Origin: Saxidomus purpurata
Taxonomy: Eukaryota > Mollusca > Bivalvia > Venerida > Veneridae
DNA: 64,000 bases
Direction of reading: 5' to 3'
Assembly: GCA_022818135.1 (NCBI GenBank)
Contig: JAFMSR010000015.1
Coordinates: forward strand, 1,107,002-1,171,001
Part shown: positions 1 through 11,926 of the stretch, piece by piece
How the letters are laid out: each line of letters begins with the position of its first letter
Numbering within the stretch: the stretch's first letter is position 1
The notes under the pieces: generated by a model
Database searches by the model: none
What the model saw: only the letters and a program-made list of their open reading frames with translations
What the model was told of the DNA's origin: nothing
Made by a program: the position numbers and the translations under genes

Positions 1-1433
1 TGTCGAATTCGACCGACAAGTAGTTCTATATAACTGTTTTCTGTTATAAAAATTATATAGTAACAGATCTAAATAATATCAAAACACTACAGAATAGCAT
101 AATATTATATTGTTGTTTTTCTTATAATTTGTAACTTAACTCAACGAGGTATCTGTTCTGTATAGAACTATTTTCCTACGCGGTTCTTATCGTCAGAACG
201 GTTTGACATGAGAAATGTAAGACCCGTGAAATACATATCGCTACACCGGATACACTAAATTCAGTGTTTCCGCGAGAGCGCGTTTTCTGCGGTTTTGACG
301 CACTCATTTTGTCAATGACGCAACAGAAATAGCAAAGAGCGTCTTCTATGACGCAATTAAAATGTGTATGATCAAATTACTACAAAAACAACATTTCAAA
401 ACCTCTCAAAACGCTTCTAAATGCAAGATATATTGTTGATAAACTACGCTCCGGTATGAGATATGTCTAAATTTGACCCTATTGCGTCGTCGTTGTCGTC
501 TGATTTCGGATCGACCCGCATTTTGTACCATTGCGTTTTTGTGTGTGTTGATTCCTATGATACCGTCATCATAGATCGTAGACGCACAACAAGAGATGGT
601 CGACGAACCTTAATAGAGGAAACAAAAACGTCTTTCTGGGTGATTTTAATGATCATTTTGTAGTCATTTCGATCAGACTGTCACTATTGAAAGGGGTTTA
701 AGTGTGCCAAATAATATCCAAGTTTAATGTCTATGGTTGAAAGCACTTTCAAACTCACAAAAATTCGCTTTGTGGACAAATTTGACTATTGAGATGCAGT
801 GACAAAATGGAAAGCATCCAAAGAGAAACACCTGTTGTCTTGCCAACCCTTTGATTACCCACCATTTTTGTGATGTATCACATGCAGTTTTACAGAAGTA
901 AACTGAATAAAACTTCTTTAACACATAGTTATGCCTTTTATTTTTTTTACAATAAAGGGTATGACAGTTTCTAAATGACCCCAATTTTTTTTAAGGGAAT
1001 TTATATTAAAGCCGGAAGTTGCAATATGACCTTAGCTGTGGGTGTGACGTTATCCGAATTAATCCGCACATACATTAACCTTATGGGCATATCCCATAAC
1101 TTTTGAATGACATTTAAAGTTGTTCAAACCATACATTTTCAGTTCAGTTTTGTCAAGTTACGATTTACAGCTTAATACTTCATAGGGTAGTTGAGCATAG
1201 TCACTGAATGACATAATGTAAGCACATGGGTTCCTATCTCAAAAGTAAAGTTTACACAAATGGTGAAAGGTCAAAATTTATGGACAGTTGTGTCTCCAGT
1301 TTATAACTTTCTTTTAACTCGTGCAAGGGTTGTCCTGATATTCACACATGTATGTGTACATTCCTGATATTTACACATGTATGTGACTGTGTTGTTCAGA
1401 TCCAATCGATCCTCCAGCACTTTCAGTCCTTTG
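1..1433 (+). repeat. Duplicated 5'-flank of the Kv-channel locus (copy A)
   Basis: Two blocks here recur in the same order and orientation near the right end of the window: about 11-165 resembles 56783-56945, and about 1078-1433 resembles 62821-63172. The second block of the right-hand copy ends directly before a Kv T1-domain exon at 63195. Here the similarity stops at about 1433 and I find no T1 exon. The 66-residue open frame at 463-663 has no recognisable domain. Best read as the remnant of a tandemly duplicated upstream region; an unrecognised dispersed repeat could also explain it. Confidence 0.55.
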
Positions 1434-1644
1434 ATTTGTATTGTTGAACGTTATGTATTCACTGATATATAATTCGAAAGTATATCCCTAAATCACAACA
1501 ATACTGTAGTGATTTTACTAGATGTTTCCATTTAATACTAATGGTTGATCATAATCTACACTTACTGTTGGTTTTAGCACACCTAACAGTCGTATTTATC
1601 AGACATTCAGTGACGGTGATGCAGTAGTTTTTTATTCATTTTTA

Positions 1645-2460
1645 TGACCCCTTTGAAGTAGATGCGTATATCGGTTTGCAGATGTCGGTCGGTCTCCGTC
1701 CGTCCGTCTGGCTGTCCGGAAATATCGTGTCCGCTCCATATCTCCTAAACCCCGCGAAGGATTTTCGTGAAACTTTGGTCAGATGTTCACCTCAACTACA
1801 CAATGTGAAGAACCCATGAACCATCTGCACTGGCTCAAGGTCAGGGTCACAGCTCAAGGTCAAAGGTTCGAGTCTTGCATTTCGTGTCCGCTCCATATCT
1901 CCTAAACCCCGCGAAGGATTTTCATGAAACCTGGGTCAGATGTTCACTTTAACTACGCAATGTGCAGAACCCATAAACCAACCATGCCGGCTTACGGTCA
2001 AGGTCACAGCTTAAGGTCAAAGATTCGAGTCTTGCATTTTGTGTCAGCTCTGTATCTCCTAAACCCCTCCATGAAACTTTGGCCAGATATTAACCTCAAC
2101 TACGCGATGTGTAGAACTTGTGAACCAACCGCACCGGTTCAAGCTCAATTTCGCAATTAGAGATCAAGGTCAAATGACTATAGTTCGTGTCCGCTCAATG
2201 TCTCTTGAACCCATTGAAGGATTTTAGAATAAGTCACCACAAATGTTCACCATATTGTCATAATTTGCAGAGCGTATGTTACAACCACCTTGGTTCAAGG
2301 TCAAGGTCACCATAACTTGTAATAAAATAGTTTGCAATAGCTTCAGTTAGGAATGACAATTGCAAGAACTTGGTATGTATGTAGCTTACTTGGAAAAACT
2401 TGGGTTGCACCTTGGTTCAAGGTCAAGGTCACTGTAACTTGAAATAGAATAATAGTTTTC
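1645..2460 (+). repeat. Diverged tandem repeat, ~157-bp period
   Basis: The phrase GTGTCCGCTCCATATCTCC and its variants recurs at about 1727, 1884, 2040 and 2186, with spacings of about 157, 156 and 146 bp. Each unit also carries AAGGTCAAGGTCAC-like and TTCACYWYAACTACGC-like pieces. A CCGTCCGTCC-rich stretch lies at the left edge. The short open frame at 1924-2160 lies inside the repeat and is not a gene. It resembles the internally repetitive non-autonomous elements common in mollusc genomes, and a similar style is seen at 33180-33903. Confidence 0.6.
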
Positions 2461-2565
2461 TTTGTTTAACTGCTACTTAAAGTACAGCTTCATAGTGTAT
2501 TTTTGGAATGAAAAGCAATTTGTTGCTGTTCATTTAAATGTGTAAAATTGATGTATGCCGCATAG

Positions 2566-2790
2566 TAGTTTACGTTGGTGCTTTAGAAAAAAATCGGGCT
2601 GATTAGTTGATGTGTCACTAGTTGGCAGGGCAAGGTCACAGTAACTCTGGGGGGTTTTTTTTTTTTTAAATTGACTTTCCCAGTCAAATAAGAAAATCAA
2701 TTTTTGGAAAGTTTTTCTTATTAGCGTTATTGGTTATTGGGTTAAATCAGCTGCTACTTCCTACTTATTACTTAAAAAAGCGCATGCTTT
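2566..2790 (+). repeat. Dispersed repeat (CCCAGTCAAATAAGAAAATC family), copy 1
   Basis: The stretch with TTTCCCAGTCAAATAAGAAA matches 62240-62500 on the plus strand and 21120-21245 on the minus strand. The first two also share an upstream GGTGCTTTAG-AAAAAATCGG segment. Family identity is unknown. Confidence 0.5.
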
Positions 2791-3269
2791 TTAAATAAAA
2801 AAAAATTATTGTTTTTGGTTTTAAAGTGTTTTAAGCCAAAAAAATTTAAGGTCAATGTCACTGTTTCTAAAAATAACTTTTGTTTTACATCTTAAATTTT
2901 GAAATTGTTTGAAAAATGTCTTGGTCACTGTTACTTTATATAAATTCTAGCATAAAATGTGCTGTTTTTGCCCATTTTGCCGGTGTTTTAACAGGAGAAA
3001 AAACGTGTGTTAACGGGGAGATTCACGCGCCGTTATAACCCGTTTTCATTTATGCGCAGTACAGGGCCATTGTAAACAATGGACCCGTCTTCCAAGTCTT
3101 ACATCATGTACGGCGTCAACAGTGCCGGGCTTAAAAACCGCTGGTGACGTCATAAATATGACGTAAACAACATGGACGTTGTCCCGCGCATTATTGAACA
3201 TCGTACCATTAAGAGCATTTCATTTTTATTTTTATGATTGTTTATGTTATTTATGCTAGAATAGAGCTA

Positions 3270-3400
3270 ACGAACGTTTTTTCGTGTTACAACACCTGCA
3301 GAAACCCTTGGGATATGTTGGTGCCCTCGCCCTAACGGGCTCGAGCACCAACCATCCCTCGGGATTCTGCAGATGTTATAACACGAAAAAACGTGCGTTA
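3270..3400. mobile_element. Palindromic hairpin MITE-like element
   Basis: Imperfect palindrome of about 125 bp. The left arm reads AACGTTTTTTCGTGTTACAA and continues through CTGCAGAA and GTTGGTGCCC. The right arm returns through GAGCACCAAC, TTCTGCAG and ATAACACGAAAAAACGT. A short loop lies near GCCCTAACGGGC. Diverged GGTCA-rich repeat DNA on both sides suggests it inserted into that repeat. Confidence 0.6.
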
Positions 3401-3574
3401 ACCCTACATTAAATTATTTTTAAAGTGTTCTAAGCAAAATACAAGGTCACGGTCACTGTTATTAAAATCGATTTTTGTGTTATTTTGATATCCTCTTTCA
3501 GTATTACAGTCAGTGAAAAACTGCCATGGGAGAGACATATGTTTTTGTATTAAAAACAACCATCTACATGTAGT

Positions 3575-6500
3575 ACTGTACTTATTGGCAGCATGGTTAT
3601 TGCAGACTCGTTATAGTGTACTTGCTGGGAGCATGGCTATAAGAGACTCGTCATATTGTTCGTGTTGGGAGCATGATCGTCGCAGACTCGTCATATAGTA
3701 ATTGTTTGGAGCATAGATAATGCAGACACGTCATATTGTACGTGTCGGGAGCATGTTATTGCAGACTCGTCATATTGTACTTGTCGGGAGCATGAATATT
3801 ACAGACTCTTCGTATTGTACTCGGCAGAAGCATGGGTTGGTCATTTTGTCCTTGTTGGGAGCATGGTTATTGCAGACTTGTCATATTGTACTTGTTGGTA
3901 GGATGGTTATTGTAGACACGGCATATTGTACTTTTTGTTGGTAGCCTGGGTATTGCAGACTCGTCATATTGTACGTGTTGGTAGCATGGTTATTGCAGGC
4001 ACGGCATATTGTAGTTATCGGGAGCACGGTTATTACAGACATGTTATAAAGTACTTGTTTGGAGCATGGGTATTGCAGACTTGTCATATTGTATGTATTG
4101 GTAGAATGGTAATTGCAGACACGGCATATTGTAGTTATAGGGAGCACGGTTATTACAAACTCGGCATATTGTTCATGTCGAGAACATTGTAATTACTGAC
4201 TCGGCTTATTGTACATGTTGGGAGCATGGTAATAACAGACTTTGTATATTGTACATGTCGGGAGAATGGTTATTACAGACTTGTTATATTGAACTTTGGT
4301 AATAACAGACTTTGTATATTGTACATGTCGGGAGAATGGTTATTACAGACTTGTTATATTGAACTTGTGTGAAGCACGGTTATTGCAGACTCGTCATATT
4401 GTACTTGTTGGGAGCATGGATTCAGACTCGTCATTTTGTTCTTGTTGGTAACTTGGATATTAATTCAGACTCGTCATATTGTACATGTTCGTAGTATGGT
4501 TATTGCAGACTGGTCATATTGTACTTGTTTTGAGCATGGTATTGTAAACTGGTCATATTGTACTTGTCGGGAGCATGGTTATTGTAGACTCGTCATATTG
4601 TACTTGTTTGAGCATGGGTATTGTAGACTCGTTATATTGTACTTGTTGGGAGCATGGTTATTATAAACTCGTCATATTGTACTTGTTTGAGCATGGGTAT
4701 TGTAGACTCGTTATATTGTACTTGTTGGGAGCATGGGTATTGTAGACTCGTTATATTGTACATGTTGGGAGCATGGGTATTGTAAACTCGTTATATTGTA
4801 CATGTTGGGAGCATGGGTATTGTAGACTCGTTATATTGTACATGTTGGGAGCATGGGTATTGTAGACTCGTTATATTGTTCTTGTCGGGAGCATGGTTAT
4901 TGTAGACTCGTCATATTGTACATGTTGCGTAGACTGGGAGCATGGGGAAACCGCATGCTGTTGGGGGAGCATGGGTATTGCACTCGCATATTGTACTTGT
5001 TGGGAGCATGGGTATTGTAGACTCATTATATTGTACATGTTGGGAGCATGGGTATTTAAGACTCGTTATATTGTTTTTGGGGGGAAGGGATAACCATTCT
5101 TGTCGGGAGCATGGTTATTGTAGACTCGTCATATTGTACTTGTTGGGAATGGGTATGCGTGTTTGGGGGGTGCAGACTCGTCATATTGTACTTGTTGGTA
5201 GCATGGGTATTGCAGACTCGTCATATTGTACTTGTTGGGAGCATGGTTATTGTAGACTCGTCATATTGTACTTGTTTGAGCATGGGTATTGTAAACTCGT
5301 CATATTGTACTTGTTTGGAGCATGGTTTTTGTAATCTCCTCGTATTGTACTTGCTGGGAGCATGGGTATTACAGACTCGTCATATTGTACTTGTTGGTAT
5401 CATGTCTATTGTAAACTCGTCATATCGTACATGCTGGGAGCATGGGTATTTTAAACTCGGTATATTGTTCGTGTCGGGAACATTGTAATTACTGACTCGG
5501 CTTATTGTACATGTTGGGAGCATAGTAATAACAGACTTTGCATATTGTACATGTCGCGAGAATGGCTATTACAGACTTGCTATATTGTACTTGTGTGAAG
5601 CACGGTTATTGCATTGTACATGTTCGTAGTATGGTTTTGCAGACTCGTCATAGTGTACTTGCTTGGGGAGGGGGGGGTTGTGGTTGTTGGGCATGGGTAT
5701 TGCAGATTCGTCATATTGTACTTGTTGGTAGCATGGTTATTGTAAACTCGTCATATTGTACATGTTAGGGAGCACATGTTGGGAGCATGGTTATTGTAAA
5801 CTCGTCATATTGTACTTGTTCGGAGCATGGTGAGCATGGTTATTTGTAATCTCACTGGTATTGTACTTGCTGTTGAGCATGGGTATTACAGATTCGTCGG
5901 AATATTGTACATGTTGGTATCATGTTTGTATGGTTATTGTAAACTCGTCATATTGTACATGCTGGGAGCATGGGTATTTTAAACTCGTCATATTGTACAT
6001 GCTGGGAGCATGGGTATTTTAAACTCGTCATATTGTACTTGCTGGGAGCATGGGCATTTTAAACTCGTCATATTGTACATGTTCGTAGTATGGTTATTGC
6101 AGACTCGTCATATTGTACGTGTTGGGAGCATGGGTATTGTAAGCTCGTCATATTGTACTTGTTTGAGCATGGGTATTGTAGACTCGTTATATTGTACATG
6201 TTGGGAGCATGGGTATTGTAGACTCGTTATATTGTACATGTTCGGAGCATGGTTATTGTAGACTCGTTATATTGTACATGTTGGGAGCATGGGTATTGTA
6301 GACTCATTATATTGTACATGTTGGGAGCATGGGTATTTAAGACTCGTTATATTGTTCTTGTCGGGAGTATGGTTATTGTAGACTCGTCATAATGTACATG
6401 TTCGTAGTATGGTTATTGCAGACTCGTCATATTGTACATGTTGGGTGCATGGTTATTGTAGACTCGTCATATTGTACATGTTGGGAGCATGGTTATTGTA

Positions 6501-7212
6501 GACTCGTCATATTGTACTTGTTTGAGCATTGTTTTTGTAATCTCCTCGTATTGTACTTGCTGGGAGCATGGGTATTGCAGATTCGTCATATTGTACTTGT
6601 TGGTATCATGGTTATTGTAAACTCGTCATATTGTACATGTTGGGAGCATGGTTATTGTAAACTCGTCATATTGTACTTGTTTGAGCATTGTTTTTGTAAT
6701 CTCCTCGTATTGTACTTGCTAGGAGCATGGGTATTACAGATTAGTCATATTGTACTTGTTGGTATCATGGTTATTGTAAACTCGTCATATTGTACATGCT
6801 GGGAGCATGGGTATTTTAAACTCGTCATATTGTACATGCTGGGAGCATGGGTATTTTAAACTCGTCATATTGTACTTGCTGGGAGCATGGGCATTTTAAA
6901 CTCGTCATATTGTACATGTTCGTAGTATGGTTATTGCAGACTCGTCATATTGTACGTGTTGGGAGCATGGGTATTGTAAGCTCGTCATATTGTACTTGTT
7001 TAAAGCATGGGTATTGTAGACTCGTCATATTGTTCTTGCTGGGAGCATGGGTATTACAGACTCGTCATATTGTACTTTCTGGGAGCATGGTTATTGCAGA
7101 CTCTTCATATTGTACTTTTCGGTAGCACGGGTAATGCAGACTCGTGACAATATAATGTTGACAGCATGTTTTTTGCAAAATCCATATTGCAAACTCATCA
7201 TATTGTTCATGT
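3575..7212 (+). repeat. 40-bp minisatellite/satellite array, ~90 units
   Basis: Tandem array with a 40-bp unit containing the cores GACTCGTCATATTGTAC and GGGAGCATGGKTATTG. Units vary by single bases and a few indels. Larger blocks are re-duplicated inside it: a 70-bp direct repeat at 4228/4298; a block near 4160-4390 copied near 5450-5610; a block near 5959-6150 copied at about 6796-6985, offset 837 bp (about 21 units). Because 40 is not a multiple of 3 and stops are rare, long open frames appear in all forward frames; I do not regard these as genes. The same unit forms an array at 23870-24440. Confidence 0.95.
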
Positions 7213-7410
7213 CTCGAGGTTCGTACTTTTAGTCTGGTCAGAACGGAATAGACAAACATAAATTCATACGATAAAGGCAAATAATTTATGAATTTGGCAA
7301 TATACAATGATTTAAATAAAAATAACAATTGAGTAAATTAATGGTTTATATTTATTAATTCCTTATATTAGTTCAGTTTCTTATGACAGCCGAGGAAGTT
7401 TCGCCAATAC

Positions 7411-7587
7411 AAGACGTTTATATTCATAGACGTTTAAAGTTATAGACGTTCATAGTTATAGACGTAAACTTTATAGTTATAGAAGTTTATAGTAATAGGC
7501 GTATTAGTTAAAGACGTTTATAGGTAAAGACGTTTATAGTTATAGACGTTCATAGTTATAGACGTTTATAGTAATAGACGTTTATGG
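7411..7587 (+). repeat. ~16-bp tandem repeat (ATAGACGTTTATAGTT)
   Basis: About eleven imperfect units of ATAGACGTTTATAGTT with variants ATAGTA and ATAGGTA. It lies between the 40-bp satellite and the 3' end of the first GT/LicD gene. Confidence 0.8.
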
Positions 7588-7730
7588 TGTGCGGAATACC
7601 TCGGTCAGACAAATTATGTCTTAAACTATAAATATCGTGGTCATTTTACCTCAGTAACCACTGCGTATAAAAATTATTAATTCATAAATTAAATAAATAA
7701 ACTGTTATGATTGCTTGCCTGCATAAAGCA

Positions 7731-9904
7731 TTAGGGAAGCATATCAATAAATTGTAAAGTGCCATCAGCATTATATCTGTCCAGACATTCATGTCTTCCA
7801 GGGTTTACACATGCTAAAAATACATTTGTAGTGTACTGTGCGTGCTTAGTTTTGCTCCCTGTATTTCTCCAGTGTTCTGCATGCTGATATATCTCGTTAC
7901 CATATCTATTTCGGACGAATAACCCCGGGTTTCGTGGTACATTTACCCATTGCCCGTTAAAAAGGACTTTTGTTGGTTTCACACCTGTTTTTATTAACAT
8001 ATCGCTGTCTAATAAAGTAACGGAATTGAAATCTCCACGTGAACCCTTGTAATTTATTGGAAAATTTTGCCGATTTTTTTTCGCACAGCATCTTGGCACT
8101 AAGTTGTAAAACAATAATCCCGCCTTCTTCAAAACAGGTTCAATTTTCTTACACAATGTGCAATTAGCTAAAAATCTTACATCGAAATCTATGTCCCAAG
8201 GAAGGGTGTTTCCCATTTTTACAGCACCTAGAGCTGTCCCTCCCTGTATTTCACACATGAGACCCGTCTCTTCACATGCTCTCGTGATAACTTTCGCTGC
8301 ATCATTCATAAAGTGTAGTGTACATGGTGACAATGCTTGTGTTGGTATTAACTTCTTAACATTTCCACATGCTAAACTAAATGTATTTCCTGTAGGTGTA
8401 TGTATTGTATGTAAGTTCCATCTTTGTAGGAAATATTTCCAGTTTGAATTTGAATTTTTCCGAGGCACAGTATTAATGTTGAACATTGAATCAGGACAGA
8501 CCACTGTCTCCTGACCTTTTTGAAAAATTTGGAGAAACCAGTCTTCAAACAAACCTCTATCATCATCTAAACCTTGGAACTTATTTTGTTTTAAATACGA
8601 TGTTGTTGTAACAAAAGGTCCCTGTATGAAATCACAGAACAAGCACTCGTGAAAGGAAGAGTCATACCCTTCCATATATTTCAACGTGAAATTTCTGTAT
8701 ACTGTTTGATGGCATCCTTTCCTCCAGTACCCATGCTGGTCACGATATGCTCCGCCGGCGGCCACCACGTCCAGACTTTCTATTTCCCGGATCAGTCGTT
8801 CTACTCGAGTATCATTGGTCAGTTTATCCGCGGTCCCAGCCACTAATACATAAGGTGTTGTGACCTGTTCTATCAAACTGTTCAAAGCAGATCCTTCATT
8901 GGCGTACTTAGCTTTATTTATTTTTACCCAAGGGTATTCCACTTTCAGATCTTTAGAAAACGACTCTGAGTTTAAAGCTATCAAAAGTTTTACATTTTTA
9001 TATGTAGCGTTAACGGACATGATGAATTTTATAACATCATCGGCAGAAGAAAAATGGCTTTTGTCCGTGTTAGGGCTGATATATTTCACCACCGTAATGA
9101 GTTTATACATAGGTACAGCATTTCCACAATTGGTAGTTTCAAATCCGCCGTAATAGAAGGGATAACTGAAGTCCCGAGCGTTATATGTTTCCGGACATAC
9201 GCTCGTTGGCGCTTTATGAGGCCTTGTATATACCTCATCTGGTTCTATATCTATATCAATTAGTATGTCATCCATAATAGAAATAGCTGCATTTAAATAA
9301 TCTGACGTTTTAGAGCCTCTAGAGTGTGTCTGAGCTTTGAAGATGAGCTTTGCAAGCATTTTTATTCTTTCGTTTGCTCCTTTTGACTCAAGTGCCCGTT
9401 TAAGTGAGGGAATTCCGATGTTTTCAATGCCAGGCGGACGACTTGACAAATGGTTTGCTCCTTTTCCCTCCAGTGTCCGTTTTAGAGAGGTGATTCTTAT
9501 GTTTTCACGTTTAGGCAGATGCACTGGTAAATGGTTTTCTCCTTTTTCCTCAAGTATCAGATTTAGTGAGGGGATTGCTATGCTTCCGGGACCAGGCAGA
9601 CGCTTTGACAAATGGTCTTCCGTAACCGTCTGCTCGGCTTCAATCTGCAAAAAAACAACGCGAATATTTTTTACAAGCTTAGAACAAAATCCTTGTTCCT
9701 GTAAACACTATTTACAATTGGATATTTCTTTTTTTGCAATGTCTATATTGCATTTAGCATTGAAAATAAAATTATAGATACTAAAATAATTAAGGAAATA
9801 GTTACCGTTTTCGTATTGTAGAATCTAAAATATACAAGCACCAGAAGAACGCTAGCCAGCAAGATGCCGAGAAATATCCTCCACCTCCATTTTGCTACAC
9901 ACAT
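7731..9904 (-). CDS. GT-A/LicD two-domain protein, FKRP-like (paralogue 1)
   Basis: Predicted two-exon gene. Exon 1 (9904-9806) encodes 33 residues starting MCVAKWRWRIFLGILL, a type II signal anchor, and ends at a GTAAC donor in phase 0. Exon 2 (9644-7731) follows a TTTTTTTGCAG acceptor and encodes 637 residues, so about 670 in total. Residues ~55-135 carry almost three 27-residue repeats (SLKRTLEGKGANHL type). Residues ~212-426 look like a nucleotide-diphospho-sugar-type GT-A fold with a late FEDW motif. Residues ~468-621 are LicD/FKRP-like: GGTALGAVKMG, then PWDIDFD at ~515-521, the metal-binding acidic motif of that family. Known family members transfer phospho-sugar or phosphocholine groups; FKRP transfers ribitol-5-phosphate to dystroglycan glycan in the Golgi. 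The domain order matches FKRP, but the substrate here is unknown. No frameshift seen. Confidence 0.85.
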
Positions 9905-10047
9905 GTCGGAAACTGAAAAACCACATTTGATTGTGAAAGTTTGTTTTCAAGTAATATACAATATATTTTATATTTCAAAGTTGGTATTATGTAGCAATAC
10001 ACCAAAAGCTTTCCACTCATCAATCTGTAAGTTAAACCGTGCAATAA

Positions 10048-10049
<2 letters not shown>
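9905..10049 (-). promoter_or_regulatory. Upstream flank of GT/LicD gene 1 with a candidate splice acceptor
   Basis: On the minus strand a TTTTTCAG acceptor-like sequence lies just before the start codon (exon would begin at 9912), so a further 5' leader exon is possible. The same arrangement is kept at 28405 in paralogue 2. No core promoter motif is clear. Confidence 0.35.
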
Positions 10050-10123
<74 letters not shown>

Positions 10124-10150
10124 GGGTGGATTTTTTTTTTTTTTTTTTTT

Positions 10151-10187
<37 letters not shown>

Positions 10188-10199
10188 GAAAGAGGGGGG

Positions 10200-10267
<68 letters not shown>

Positions 10268-10450
10268 GGGGGGGGGGGGGGGGTTTTTTTTTTTTTTTTT
10301 TGGGGGGGGTTTTTTATATAAAAAAAACCCCCTTTTCCAAAAACCCCCGGGGAAAAAAAAACCTTTTTTTTAAAAAAAAATTTTTTTTTTTTTTGTTTTT
10401 TTTTTCCCGGGGGGGGGGAAATTTTTTTTTTTATGTTTTTTTTTTTTTTT
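10050..10450. other. Homopolymer tract, probable sequencing/consensus artefact
   Basis: About 400 bases of almost pure T runs broken by G runs, with short A and C runs towards the right end. Phenylalanine/glycine open frames across it are meaningless. A real poly-T stretch, perhaps an A-tail of a minus-strand retroelement, may underlie it, but the G-run pattern is typical of low-quality consensus. Confidence 0.8.
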
Positions 10451-10455
10451 CACAA

Positions 10456-11926
10456 CTATGTTAGTTCAAATTTGTTAAATATTATTTGTTGCTTTTAAAA
10501 GGTTAGTACTTAATCACTAATATAACGAATGAAAAGTAAACGACATAACTTACTTGTTGTCAAAAGAAATGAATTCATATACGTAACACTTTGACGATTG
10601 AAATCAGACTAAGTCAAAGTTCAGGGGAAGTTGTCCCCTGTCGCAACTTTTGAATGTTTTAGTAAAGAATGACGAGCTGTGTTATATTTTAGGGTCTTAT
10701 CGTTGGTATAACCAAAGCCCCTAGAAGATGTTAGTTATTTTAGGTTTCGGGTGGTAGTGCAAGATATAAAACGCGTCCCAGTTCCAGAGATATCACCGAT
10801 TTTTTAACATGTCCGGTGTACAGCGGGGCGGGGTACCAACGCCGGTTTACAGACCGATACAACGGATCTCGTTTTTAGGTCTCTTCCGAAAGACCAAAAA
10901 CGACGAGCTTGGAGCGGGGAGAATATTATGTTTTTTTATGCTAACTAATGAAATACTGTGTTTTGTCAGTGAAATATAGTGTGATGATATAGATATCATA
11001 TCAGTCACAGTGTTGGTGATATAGGTCTGCCGGAACTACTTTTTCAGTGGTGCATACTACGTGATTTAGCTTTTGTTTTAATAGTAAGCATAAAATAAAA
11101 GGAAAATTTGATTATTTTAAGCGGATATGCAATATATCTCAACTCAAAGTGATACAATTTCCACATTTTCACTCGCGCTTTCCGAAATTGTACTATTTAC
11201 TGGGCTAAGATGAAGCCGTTGCTTTGAACTCGTAGCATTTCGTGAACTCCATGAAATTGTGGCTGTTCTTTTTTACTCCTCCATTAAAAAAATATTCGTC
11301 TTATTTTGTTGTTGCTGACAGTGCTGGCGATACCGGAAGTGTACAGTAGTAAATGTTACTACGATTTGTTAACATCACGTGACTTCATTCATAACAATGC
11401 CTTTTGATTTGATTTGATGAGAATTTTATCAAGGTCCGTCCAAAAGAGCACTTATGTTAGCTTGATATTTGGATGAGACCCCGGCATGTCTCCCGTCATG
11501 CCTAAAAAATAAAATTTTGAAGCCAGAAAATAGGAGAAATTTACCTGACTGCAATTTCCAGCCAGTATAGCCAAAGTTTGTATTTGATTGGTTACCAAAT
11601 AGTAGGCCAATCACGGCGACCAATGAGATCTAAGTGTGATTGACCTAGTTTGTATGTCTGGATCGTGGTAGCCTAACAGTTTTTAGAAAATTTTGATACT
11701 AGATGTTATATGTGTTTGTTTTGTAAAGTAAAAATCCCCTTTAATAAAGTGTTGTCCTATTTTTATTTTGCTTAGCTTTTTGTGATGATAAAAAATTTAA
11801 TTGTCCTGAATGATAGAATAAAATGTTGTCCGAAAAGATGGTTTTACTTATTTGAACAAGTTAAAAAGTATGCATGAAAGTTTGACTTATGTTTCTACTC
11901 TGAAATTTTGAAAATATAAAAACCCC
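10456..11926. other. Non-coding stretch, one small hairpin
   Basis: No supportable gene. A hairpin lies at about 10868-10911 with arms CTCGTTTTTAGGTCT and AGACCAAAAACGACGAG. The rest shows no repeat copy within this window that I could find. Confidence 0.5.

Noticed and set aside
4436..7125. Chain of overlapping open frames of 66-155 codons (LVGSMVIADSSYCTC type)
   Set aside because: Produced by the 40-bp satellite read in successive registers; all three forward frames are open and none has gene context.
3575..7212. CRISPR-like array
   Set aside because: Units are contiguous with no unique spacers, and the genome is eukaryotic.
8158..9263. Plus-strand frames across GT/LicD gene 1 (and the same across gene 2 at 26384-27525)
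   Set aside because: Antisense shadows of the two real genes; they recur in both paralogues only because the genes are similar.
10121..10464. Poly-phenylalanine/glycine frames
   Set aside because: Translation of the homopolymer artefact tract.
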